Below are positions 52,043-60,308 of a stretch of DNA of 64,000 nucleotides, in pieces (position 1 is the first letter of the stretch; every line of letters starts with the position of its first letter). Below the pieces are notes generated by a model. That model saw nothing but the letters and a program-made list of their open reading frames with translations, did not search any database and was not told the origin of the DNA. The translations under genes were made by a program, and so were the position numbers. Source of the stretch: Mameliella sp. CS4 (GTDB lineage: Bacteria > Pseudomonadota > Alphaproteobacteria > Rhodobacterales > Rhodobacteraceae); contig NZ_JAHXRQ010000021.1 of the NCBI RefSeq assembly GCF_019392335.1, forward strand, positions 1 through 64,000, read 5' to 3'.

Positions 52043-53326
52043 TCATCCCATGATCGCCTTGGGTAGTGCCAGCGACAACCAGGGAAAGGCAAGCAGCAAG
52101 ACGAAGAAGACCACCACCGCCAGGAAGAAGGGCACCGCCGCCAGCGCATAGGCGCTGGTCTTGACGTTGAGGATCCCGCAGACGGTGAACATGATGACCC
52201 CCACCGGCGGCGTCAGCCCGCCAAAGTTGATCAGCAGCACGATAACGATCCCCATGTGCACCGGGTCGAACCCCGCATGCACCAGCACCGGCATCACGAT
52301 GGGCGTCACCAGCAGGATATTCGCCGCCCCTTCCAGGAACATGCCCGTGACGACGAGGATCGCGCAGACGATCAACAGCAGACCGATGGGGTTCTGGGTG
52401 AGCGAGGTCATGAAGGCGGTGATTTCCTGCGGCGCGCGCTCGATCGTCATGGCATAGCCCAGCACCGCCGCCATCATGATCAGCAACATCACCATCCCCA
52501 GGTCCGACATCGTGGCGTGGCAGGCGGCGATGATCCGGGCGAATGTCAGTTCCCGGTAGACCAGCACGCCCACCGCGATGGCATAGATCACCAGGAAGAC
52601 ACCGGCCTCTGTCGCGGTGAAAAAGCCGAAGCGGAACCCGATCACCAGGAAGACCGGGAACATCAGCGCCCATATGCTGTCGAGAAAACTGCGCCCCAGC
52701 GCGCGCAGTCCGGGTCGTTCGGGCAGGTCCGGCGCATAGCCGCGTTTGCGGGCGACAAGGAAGGTCGCCACCATCAGCGTCACGGTCAGCAGCAGCCCGG
52801 GCAAGAGCCCGCCCACGAACAGCCGCCCGATCGAGACCTCGTTGATGTAGCCAAAGAGGATCAGCCCGATAGAGGGCGGGATCGTCGCGGTGATGATGGA
52901 GCCAAAGGCCAGAACCGCCGCGATGAAGGCCGGGGAATAGCCCTGTTCGCGCATCGACGGCCCCAAGAGCCGCGCCTCCATAGAGGCATCGGCCACCGCG
53001 GAGCCGGAAATGCCCCCCATCAGCATGGACAACACGATGGACACCTGCGCCAGCCCGCCCGCCAACCAACCGGTCAACAGGCGCGAGAAACGGACAAGGC
53101 GCTCTGTGATGCCGGCCTCGTTCATCAGGTTGCCCGCCAGGATGAAGAAAGGCACCGCCAGCAGCGGAAAGTTCTCCAGCGCCGTCACCATCTTCTGGAT
53201 CGCGACGGTGGTGGGCATGGTGCCGGTCAGCACAAAGACCGGGATCGCCGCCAGCATCAGCGAGAAGGCGACCGGCAGGCCGATCAGCAGGAACAGGGCA
53301 AAGAGCCCCGCAATCAGAAGCAGCAT
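52043..53326 (-). CDS. dctM: TRAP transporter large permease (DctM)
   Basis: 427-aa membrane protein of the DctM family with about 12 helices. Typical blocks: LLAVPFFILAGNLMNEAGITERLV, GGISGSAVADASMEARLLGP, TATIPPSIGLILFGYI and INFGGLTPPVGVIMFTV. It uses the sodium gradient to take up the DctP-bound substrate. Start at MLLLIAGLF (53326) overlaps dctQ (ATGA). Confidence 0.95.
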   Translation of the reverse strand: MLLLIAGLFALFLLIGLPVAFSLMLAAIPVFVLTGTMPTTVAIQKMVTALENFPLLAVPFFILAGNLMNEAGITERLVRFSRLLTGWLAGGLAQVSIVLSMLMGGISGSAVADASMEARLLGPSMREQGYSPAFIAAVLAFGSIITATIPPSIGLILFGYINEVSIGRLFVGGLLPGLLLTVTLMVATFLVARKRGYAPDLPERPGLRALGRSFLDSIWALMFPVFLVIGFRFGFFTATEAGVFLVIYAIAVGVLVYRELTFARIIAACHATMSDLGMVMLLIMMAAVLGYAMTIERAPQEITAFMTSLTQNPIGLLLIVCAILVVTGMFLEGAANILLVTPIVMPVLVHAGFDPVHMGIVIVLLINFGGLTPPVGVIMFTVCGILNVKTSAYALAAVPFFLAVVVFFVLLLAFPWLSLALPKAIMG

Positions 53327-53769
53327 CAGCTTTCCCTCCAGCGGGCCAGGAATTGCCCGCCCAGCGTCCGCAGCCAGAGGCACAGGCCCACCGGCATGGC
53401 GAGATGGATGAAGGACTTGGGGATCTGCAACGCGCCCAGCATCCGCTTGTGCATCAGCGGCACGTTGATCGCGGCATAGTAAAGAAGGTAGGCCAGCAGC
53501 CCCATCACCACCACGATGTTGACCAGCTCGATCCACCTGCGGGCGGGCGGCGCCACGTTGTCCAGCACCAGCGACAGGCCGAAATGGCGGTTCTGCTGCA
53601 TCGCAATGTCGATGGCCAGCACCACCAGCCAGACAAAGAGCGCGGTCGAGACCTCCAGCGACCAGATGATCGGGCTGCCCATCTTGCGAGAGACCGCCGC
53701 CACGGCGACGAGCGCCACAATCGCGGCCAGCAGCACCGTCGCGAGAGTAAGTTCGAAACGTTGGAACAT
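53326..53769 (-). CDS. dctQ: TRAP transporter small permease (DctQ)
   Basis: 147-aa four-helix protein: LTLATVLLAAIVALVAVAAV, WSLEVSTALFVWLVVLAIDI, VNIVVVMGLLAYLLYYAAI and the last helix near the C-terminus. The segment ALFVWLVVLAIDIAMQQNRHFGL is family-like. It forms the transport complex with DctM. A 73-bp gap with a strong hairpin separates it from dctP. Confidence 0.92.
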   Translation of the reverse strand: MFQRFELTLATVLLAAIVALVAVAAVSRKMGSPIIWSLEVSTALFVWLVVLAIDIAMQQNRHFGLSLVLDNVAPPARRWIELVNIVVVMGLLAYLLYYAAINVPLMHKRMLGALQIPKSFIHLAMPVGLCLWLRTLGGQFLARWRES

Positions 53770-53787
53770 GGATTTCCTGCCAGCTGG

Positions 53788-53828
53788 GGCATGGACCGGA
53801 CCGCCGCAGGGACGGCCCGGTCCATGCC
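53788..53828 (-). repeat. Intercistronic hairpin between dctP and dctQ
   Basis: GGCATGGACCGG (53788-53799) and CCGGTCCATGCC (53817-53828) form a perfect 12-bp stem around a 17-nt loop that itself can pair (GCCG/CGGC). No T-run follows on the minus strand. Confidence 0.65.
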
Positions 53829-53842
53829 TTGTGCCTGTCGGG

Positions 53843-54817
53843 TTACTTGGCCAGGACGTCCCGGACCAATTGCGCCTCGGCGGTCAGGTTCAGGTCGTCG
53901 TAGACCGATTGCACCGCCGCCTTGAAGGGCGCCAGGTCCACCTCGGAGATCGTGACCCCGCTGGCCGCGACATCTGCCAGCGCCTTGTCACCCAGCTCGA
54001 TTGTCAGGTTCGAGGCATAGCGCCCGTTCTCGACCGCCAGGTCACGCACGATCTTCTTGTGCTTGTCCGACAGTTCGTTCCACGAGTCGGCAGAGATCAC
54101 CAACGCCGTCACCAACTGGATGTGCCCGGTCTTGGTGACATGCTTGATGACCTCGTAAAGCTTGGCGCCCTTGATCGCGGTCGGCTGCGCCTCTGCCGCG
54201 TCGATGGTGCCCAGTTGCAGCGCGGAATAGACCTCGCCCCAGGCGATCGGCGTGGGCTCGGCCCCCATCGCGCGGATTGTCTCGATCCAGACCGGCGCGC
54301 CGATGGTCCGCATCCGCACGCCCGCCAGGTCCGCCGGTCTGCTGACCGGCTTCTGGGTCAGCGCGTGGCGCGCACCCTGGTACCAATTCGAGGCCAGCAT
54401 CACGAGCCCCGCCTCCTCGGCCAGTTCGTCGCCCCAGCCCAGGTAGGCGTCCGACAGGGCGAACTTGTCCGCGTCCTCGTATGTGTCAAAGAGGAAAGGC
54501 GCCGACATGATGGCCAGCGATGGCACGAATTCCGACAGCCGGGCCACGTCGGTCACGGTGCCCACCCCGGCCCCGGCGCGCGCCTGGTCCAGCATCTCGG
54601 TGGTGTCGCCAAGCTGGCTGTTGTGAAAGACCTCGATGGTCACTTCGCCGCCTGTCGCCTCTGCGACCTCGGCGGCGAACTTGTCCAGCCCCTGCCCCAT
54701 CGGGTCATCCGGTGCCAGCACCGTGCCGATGCGGATCGTGGTTTCTGCCAGCGCCGCGCCGGCAAGCCCCGCCGACAGGAATGCGGCCAGGCATGTTGCC
54801 TTGGTGAAAATGGTCAT
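53843..54817 (-). CDS. dctP: TRAP transporter substrate-binding protein (DctP)
   Basis: 324-aa periplasmic protein. Signal peptide MTIFTKATCLAAFLSAGLAG..LA, mature start ETTIRIG. Family features: FAAEVAEATGGEVTIEVF, LGDTTEMLDQARAGAGVGT, PVSRPADLAGVRMRTIGAPV with the ligand-carboxylate Arg, and WGEVYSALQLGTIDAAEAQPT. A carboxylic acid ligand is likely; identity unknown. AGGGAGGAC precedes the ATG. First gene of the dctPQM operon. Confidence 0.95.
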   Translation of the reverse strand: MTIFTKATCLAAFLSAGLAGAALAETTIRIGTVLAPDDPMGQGLDKFAAEVAEATGGEVTIEVFHNSQLGDTTEMLDQARAGAGVGTVTDVARLSEFVPSLAIMSAPFLFDTYEDADKFALSDAYLGWGDELAEEAGLVMLASNWYQGARHALTQKPVSRPADLAGVRMRTIGAPVWIETIRAMGAEPTPIAWGEVYSALQLGTIDAAEAQPTAIKGAKLYEVIKHVTKTGHIQLVTALVISADSWNELSDKHKKIVRDLAVENGRYASNLTIELGDKALADVAASGVTISEVDLAPFKAAVQSVYDDLNLTAEAQLVRDVLAK

Positions 54818-54832
54818 GTCGTCCTCCCTTGG

Positions 54833-54900
54833 TATTTTTACTTAACTGATATTTCAATTTGAGTCGACCATTAAACATTTGCGATTTTCAGTCAATGATC
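54833..54900 (-). promoter_or_regulatory. AT-rich promoter region of the dctPQM operon
   Basis: The 397-bp divergent gap (54818-55214) contains an AT-rich block directly upstream of dctP that stands out in this GC-rich window. On the minus strand it includes TTGACT and several TTTAAT/AAATAT elements. I could not fix a single -35/-10 pair or a GntR box. The remaining part of the gap, toward the RND operon, shows nothing else I can assign. Confidence 0.35.
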
Positions 54901-55214
54901 TTGCCGCCAGGGGCCGTCGATGCCGCGCCGTCCGACTTTTGGCCGGTCAGCGGTCCTGCCTGCAGGATGGCGGTTGGATGGGGCGGCAAGAGTTGCGCAC
55001 GGTAGGGCCGCCAGAGCCCCCACTCACGAAACCGTGCGGTCGCGGGCGCCAAACCGGACAGGCGTCGATTGGCAACTATGTAAGCATGGGAACCCTGTGA
55101 AAGCCGTTCCGGACGTCTTTCTTTGCGAACGACTATACGAAAGGTCAAAGAGATGCGAAATGGTATCCAGCCGACATGGCTGCCCTGCTCGCAGCTCTTT
55201 AGAACGGATCGAAC

Positions 55215-56399
55215 ATGCGTTTCCTGAAACAAGTAATCCTGTCTGCCGCGATCCTGATCGTGACTGTCTTTCTTTGGGTGAACTACGTGCCCGGCGCTGC
55301 GTCCTTTCTGGACCGGACCGGCGTGACCGGCCTTTTGGGGATCGAAGCCGCGGCGGCGGATGCCTCGAACACCGGTCGGGGCTTTGGCCCGCGTGGCCCG
55401 GCAAAGGTCGTCGTGGCCGCGGTGACAGAGGCCACGACAAATGACCGCGTCGATGCCATCGGCGACGTCCGCGCCCTGCGCAGCGCGGCACTGCGGACAG
55501 AGGTCAGCGGCGAGGTCGTTCAGGTGGCCCTGGAAACCGGCGGATTTGTCGACAAGGATGCGGTGATCCTGCGGCTGGACGACGAGGCAGAGCGGATTGC
55601 CGTGGAACGCGCGCGCCTGCTGCTGGAAGACGCCCGCGATGCGGCCAGCCGGTTCTCGCGGCTCCAGGACGGCGGGTCCGTCACCGAGGTGCGCCAGCGC
55701 GAGGCGCAACTGCGCCTGCGAACCGCCGAGCTGGAACTGAGCGAGGCAGAGTTCGCCCTGTCTCTGCGCACCGTCCGCGCGCCCTTTTCCGGCTGGATCG
55801 GCCTGGTGGACGTGGCCATTGGCGAGAGACTGTCGCCCACGGATGTGATCGCCACCCTGACCGACCGGTCCGAGATCCTGGTGGATTTCCGCGTGCCCGA
55901 ACGGGTTGTGAGCCAGGTCGAACCGGGTATGCCGATCGAGGCGCGCCTGCTCGGCGCCGAGGGGGCGGAACCGCTGACTGGCACCGTCCACGCCGTCGAC
56001 AACGTCGTCGACCGCAACAGCCGGACCCTGCGGGTGCAGGGCCGACTTGCCAACGAGAACGACCACCTGCGCGCTGGCATGGCCTTTACCGTCACAATCC
56101 GCTTTCCCGGCGAGACGCTGGCCGCCGTCGACCCATTGTCGGTGCAGTGGTCCAGCGAAGGCTCATACGTCTGGGCGGTACGCGAGGACAAGGCGCAGCG
56201 CGTTCCCGTCACCATCCGTCAGCGCGACGCCGACCGCGTTCTGGTGGACGGCGATCTGGCCCCCGGTGACCTGGTCGTCACCGAGGGGGTCCAGACCCTG
56301 CGGCCCGGCGCCGAGGTGGCCATCGCCGGCCGCACCGAGGCCCGCGCCATGATCCCCGCCGCCCGTCCCGGGACCGCCAAGCCGAGTGTCACGCGATGA
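55215..56399 (+). CDS. RND efflux periplasmic adaptor (HlyD/AcrA family)
   Basis: 394-aa membrane-fusion protein. The N-terminal anchor is QVILSAAILIVTVFLWVNYV. Then RSAALRTEVSGEVVQVALETG (lipoyl half), a helical hairpin (AERIAVERARLLLEDARDAASRFSRL...), and the second lipoyl half APFSGWIGLVDVAIGERLSP, followed by beta-barrel and membrane-proximal domains. It links the RND pump to an outer-membrane channel, whose gene is not present nearby. It overlaps the pump gene by 4 bp (ATGA). Confidence 0.93.
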   Translation: MRFLKQVILSAAILIVTVFLWVNYVPGAASFLDRTGVTGLLGIEAAAADASNTGRGFGPRGPAKVVVAAVTEATTNDRVDAIGDVRALRSAALRTEVSGEVVQVALETGGFVDKDAVILRLDDEAERIAVERARLLLEDARDAASRFSRLQDGGSVTEVRQREAQLRLRTAELELSEAEFALSLRTVRAPFSGWIGLVDVAIGERLSPTDVIATLTDRSEILVDFRVPERVVSQVEPGMPIEARLLGAEGAEPLTGTVHAVDNVVDRNSRTLRVQGRLANENDHLRAGMAFTVTIRFPGETLAAVDPLSVQWSSEGSYVWAVREDKAQRVPVTIRQRDADRVLVDGDLAPGDLVVTEGVQTLRPGAEVAIAGRTEARAMIPAARPGTAKPSVTR

Positions 56400-59300
56400 A
56401 GGAAACCTCTGAAGCCGTTTCCGCGTCCGGCACCGCGCTCTTTGTCCGCCGCCCGATCCTTGCGCTGGTCCTCTCGGCCCTGATCGTTCTGGCCGGGCTG
56501 GCCGCCGTCTTTGGCGTCGAGATCCGCGAACTGCCCAACGTCGACCGCCCCGTCGTCACCGTCACCACGCAATTCCCCGGCGCCTCCCCCGAAAGCGTCG
56601 ACCAGGAGGTGACGGGCCGCATCGAGGGCGCCGTGGGCCGCGTGGCCGGCGTGCGCTCGATTTCCTCCAACTCGCGTTTCGGACGGTCGCGCGTGACGCT
56701 GGAATTCGAGGATGACGTCGACCTGGACGTCGCCGCAACCGACGTGCGCGACGCGGTGGCGCGGATCGCCAACCAGATGCCGGACGGCGCCGAGACGCCC
56801 GAGATCGTCAAGGCCGACGCCAATGCCCAGCCGGTCGTGCGCATCGCCGTCACTTCTGCCGGACGGTCTCCGCAGGACCTCACCCGGATCGTGCAAGAGC
56901 GGGTCGAGGACCGCTTGCTGTCGGTCAACGGCGTGGCCGACCTGCAGATCTACGGCGACCGCGACCCGATCTTTCGCATCGACATCGACCAGTCGGCGCT
57001 GGCCGCACGCGGCCTGACGCTGGCGGACGTCCGCCGGGCGCTGGCGGACGTGGCCTTTGACGCACCGGCGGGCGACCTGTCGGGCAACAGCCAGAGCATC
57101 GCGGTGCGGACCACCGCCACCGTCGCGACGACCACCGAGTTCGAGGATCTCGAAATCGCCGAGAATGTCCACATCCGCGACGTGGCCACCGTGACCCTGG
57201 GCCCTGCCCCGAACGAGACCGTGTTGCGCGCCAATGGCCAGACCGGCGTCGGCCTGGGCATCATCCGTCAGGCGACGTCGAACACGCTGGAAATCTCCTC
57301 GGCGGTGCGCGCGGTTGTGGCCGAGCTGGACCAGACCCTGCCCGATGACATCTCGATCTTTGTCACCTCCGACGACGCCGTCTTTATTCGCGGCTCGATC
57401 GAGGAAGTGCTCAAGACCCTTGGCCTTGCCACGGCGATCGTGGTGGCGGTGATCTTCCTGTTCCTGCGCGACGCGCGCGCCACGCTGATCCCCGGGCTGA
57501 CCATGCCCGTGGCGCTGATCGGCACCGTGGCGGCCATCTACATGGTGGGATTTTCGGTCAACATCCTGACGCTGCTGGCGCTGGTGCTGGCCACCGGCAT
57601 GGTGGTGGACGACGCGATCGTCGTTCTGGAAAATATCGTCCGACGCCGAAGCGAGGGCATGGGCGCCCGCGCCGCCGCCGTGCTGGGCACGCGGCAGGTC
57701 TTTTTCGCCGTGGTGACGACCACGGCCACGCTGGCCGCCGTCTTTGTGCCACTGTCCTTCCTGCCGGGCCAGGCAGGCGGGCTGTTCCGCGAATTCGGCT
57801 TTACCCTGGCAATGGCGGTGCTGCTGTCCTCGGTCGTGGCGCTGACGCTTTGCCCCGTTCTGGCCAGCCGCCTATTGACGGCAGAGCCGAACCCGAACCC
57901 GCGCGGCCCCTTCGTCTGGCTGGGCAACCGGCTGGGCGCGCTCTACAAATGGACGCTGGAATGGGCGCTGGCGATACCCTTCGTCGTGCTGCTGGTGGCG
58001 GTGCTCTTTTCGGCCACGGCGGTCTTTGTCGCCGGCGGCATCCGGCAGGAACTGACCCCGCGCGAGGATCGGGCGGTGGCCTTGCTGTCCGTCTCCGCAC
58101 CGCAGGGCGTCTCTCTGCAATACACCACCTCCAAGATGGACGAGATCGAGGCCCTGATCGAACCGCTGCGCGACACCGGGGAAGTCACCAACATCTTTTC
58201 CATCACCGGCTTCGGGTCCGACAACCGGGGGTTCATGGTCTTCTCTCTCGCCCCCTGGGACGAGCGCGAGCGCAGTCAGGACGAGATCGTCGGAGAGATC
58301 AACGGCAAGCTCGGCGGCGTGATCGGCGTGCGGGCCTTTGCCATCCAGCCCAATTCGTTGGGCATCCGGGGCGCGGGTCGTGGCCTGTCCTTTGCCATCA
58401 CCGGCGACAACTACGCGCAGCTTGCCGATGTTTCGCAGCGGCTGGTGGATCGGATGCAGGAGAACCCGGCCTTCGGGCAGGTCCGGTTGGAGTACGAGAC
58501 CACGCAGCCGCAGCTCTTTATCGAGATCGACCGCGAGCGCGCCTCTGACCTCGGGATCGACATCGCGGGACTGGGCGACGCATTGCGCGCGGTCCTGGAC
58601 GGGCGCACAGTGGGCTCGGTCTTTATCGACGACCGCAGCTATGACATCCAGATGCTGTCGACCTCGAACCCGGTCGACGATCCCAGCGACCTCAAGAACA
58701 TCTTTGTCCAGACGGCGGACGGCCAGACCGTACCCATGTCCAGCTTTGTCCGGCTGGAAGAGCGCGCCATCGCGCCAGAGCTGGACCGCGAAGGCCAGAA
58801 CCGCTCGGTCGAGATCTCGGCCGGGCTGACGCCGGCCCTGGCGCTTGGCGATGCGATGACCCAGGTGCAGGCGCTGGCGGACGAGATCCTGGCCGAGGAA
58901 AACCGTATCGTCCCGCTGGCAGAGGCCGCGACGCTGGATCAGACGGCCTCGGGGCTGGTGCTGGTCTTCGGCTTTGCCATCGCGGTGGTCCTGCTGGTGC
59001 TGGCAGCGCAGTTCGAAAGCTTCATCTCGGCCATCGTTGTCATGGTGACGGTGCCCATCGGGCTGGCCTGTGCCGCCTTCGCGCTGCTCTTCACCGGGCT
59101 GAGCCTGAACGTCTACAGCCAGATCGGGCTGGTGATGCTGATCGGGATCATGGCCAAGAACGGTATCCTGATCGTCGAATTCGCCAACCAGCTGCGTGAC
59201 GGCGGCGCCGAGGTGCGCGACGCGATCCTCGACGCGTCGACCATCCGTCTGCGCCCGGTCATGATGACCATGACCTCGACCGTACTGGGCGGTGTGCCTC

Positions 59301-59494
59301 TGATCCTGTCGGCAGGCGCGGGCGCCGAGGCGCGCGAGGCACTGGGATGGGTCATCGTCGGCGGGCTGGGGCTGGCCACCTTCTCGACGCTCTTCCTGAC
59401 GCCCGTGGCCTACCTGCTGCTGGCCCGCTTCTCACAGCCGCGCGTTCAGGCCATGCGCCAGCTCGAAACCGAACTGGAACAAGCGCTGACCTGA
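56396..59494 (+). CDS. RND efflux transporter permease
   Basis: 1032-aa inner-membrane pump (AcrB/MexF-like superfamily, HAE1-type). TM1 is LALVLSALIVLAGLAAVFGV. The large periplasmic loops start at ELPNVDRPVVTVTTQFPGASPESV. TM4 has the proton-relay Asp pair in LALVLATGMVVDDAIVVLEN. The second half repeats the plan, with VMVTVPIGLACAAFALLF and IGIMAKNGILIVEFANQLRD. Exports hydrophobic compounds using the proton gradient. No TetR/MarR regulator or outer-membrane factor is adjacent. Confidence 0.95.
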   Translation: MKETSEAVSASGTALFVRRPILALVLSALIVLAGLAAVFGVEIRELPNVDRPVVTVTTQFPGASPESVDQEVTGRIEGAVGRVAGVRSISSNSRFGRSRVTLEFEDDVDLDVAATDVRDAVARIANQMPDGAETPEIVKADANAQPVVRIAVTSAGRSPQDLTRIVQERVEDRLLSVNGVADLQIYGDRDPIFRIDIDQSALAARGLTLADVRRALADVAFDAPAGDLSGNSQSIAVRTTATVATTTEFEDLEIAENVHIRDVATVTLGPAPNETVLRANGQTGVGLGIIRQATSNTLEISSAVRAVVAELDQTLPDDISIFVTSDDAVFIRGSIEEVLKTLGLATAIVVAVIFLFLRDARATLIPGLTMPVALIGTVAAIYMVGFSVNILTLLALVLATGMVVDDAIVVLENIVRRRSEGMGARAAAVLGTRQVFFAVVTTTATLAAVFVPLSFLPGQAGGLFREFGFTLAMAVLLSSVVALTLCPVLASRLLTAEPNPNPRGPFVWLGNRLGALYKWTLEWALAIPFVVLLVAVLFSATAVFVAGGIRQELTPREDRAVALLSVSAPQGVSLQYTTSKMDEIEALIEPLRDTGEVTNIFSITGFGSDNRGFMVFSLAPWDERERSQDEIVGEINGKLGGVIGVRAFAIQPNSLGIRGAGRGLSFAITGDNYAQLADVSQRLVDRMQENPAFGQVRLEYETTQPQLFIEIDRERASDLGIDIAGLGDALRAVLDGRTVGSVFIDDRSYDIQMLSTSNPVDDPSDLKNIFVQTADGQTVPMSSFVRLEERAIAPELDREGQNRSVEISAGLTPALALGDAMTQVQALADEILAEENRIVPLAEAATLDQTASGLVLVFGFAIAVVLLVLAAQFESFISAIVVMVTVPIGLACAAFALLFTGLSLNVYSQIGLVMLIGIMAKNGILIVEFANQLRDGGAEVRDAILDASTIRLRPVMMTMTSTVLGGVPLILSAGAGAEAREALGWVIVGGLGLATFSTLFLTPVAYLLLARFSQPRVQAMRQLETELEQALT

Positions 59495-59675
59495 CAGATC
59501 AGGCCAGCTGCGTCTTGCGTTGAAGATCCTCTGCGGCTCGGCCCCCAACAGGGCCAAGCTCGCTGCCGGCGGGGACAGTCGCCACATCATGATCAGCATC
59601 CGCTGTTCGTGATGTGGCTCATGCGCAGTGATCAGGTGTGAATCTGTGGCGAAGGCCTGACCGTTGGACTGCTCG

Positions 59676-60308
59676 TCACGGTGCTCTGCTGGCGGCTGGA
59701 TCATTCCGGGCGACATCCAAATGAGCATCACCCCTTGGCCAAGGGGTTTTCCGGAAGGTGTGGCACCAGTTGATCAGCGCGGTTTCGCAGGCGTCCAACC
59801 GCACCTGCAGCCCGGCCGCGAACCGGTCAAATGCCTCTTGGTTCAGCGCATTCACGCAGGTGAGGACCGGCACGCCATATGTGATGGCATCGCCGATCAA
59901 CACACGAAAACCTGCACCGCAGGCCTCTTGCTTGCCGAACTTGTTGACGATCAGCAGATCCGCATTTGGACCGAGTGACGCGCCAACGCTGGCGACGGCG
60001 GTCTCCAGGGCGCCGCTGTCCAACCGGCACCCGCGCGCGCCAAGGCCGAGACTTTGCGAAACGCGAATTTCCCGTCCCTCCGGCAGGATTCTGATGTCCA
60101 TGTCGCACCGCTGCCCGTCGCTCCGGTCACGGTTGACCTGAATGGCGCCGTGAACCCGGACTCCCTGCGCGATCAACCGTTCGGCAACATTGCTCAGAAC
60201 CATGTCGCCGACACCGCGATCATCAGACCGGATGTACCCCAGCAGCGGTCGCCTACCCTGGTGTGCCTCCGAGGTCGCGCGCCCCGACATTCGCGCATAG
60301 GCGCTCAT
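59676..60308 (-). CDS. DUF2478-domain protein
   Basis: 210-aa soluble protein. LLGYIRSDDRGVGDMVLSNVAERLIAQG begins the domain; GPNADLLIVNKFGKQEACGAGFR is the conserved block by which I recognise DUF2478, a family often found with molybdenum-enzyme or molybdate genes. Function not established. Start at 60308 overlaps the propeller-gene stop (ATGA); M7 at 60290 is an alternative. Last gene of the right-edge operon. The last 25 residues are low-complexity and their DNA includes the hairpin at 59731-59746. Confidence 0.82.
   Translation of the reverse strand: MSAYARMSGRATSEAHQGRRPLLGYIRSDDRGVGDMVLSNVAERLIAQGVRVHGAIQVNRDRSDGQRCDMDIRILPEGREIRVSQSLGLGARGCRLDSGALETAVASVGASLGPNADLLIVNKFGKQEACGAGFRVLIGDAITYGVPVLTCVNALNQEAFDRFAAGLQVRLDACETALINWCHTFRKTPWPRGDAHLDVARNDPAASRAP
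59731..59750 (+). terminator. Possible terminator for the RND operon inside the convergent gene's 3' end
   Basis: CCCCTTGGCCAAGGGG (59731-59746) followed by TTTT on the plus strand, about 240 bp past the RND stop. The palindrome has no unpaired loop as written, so the effective stem is shorter. The region 59495-59675 before it contains no gene. Confidence 0.35.
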
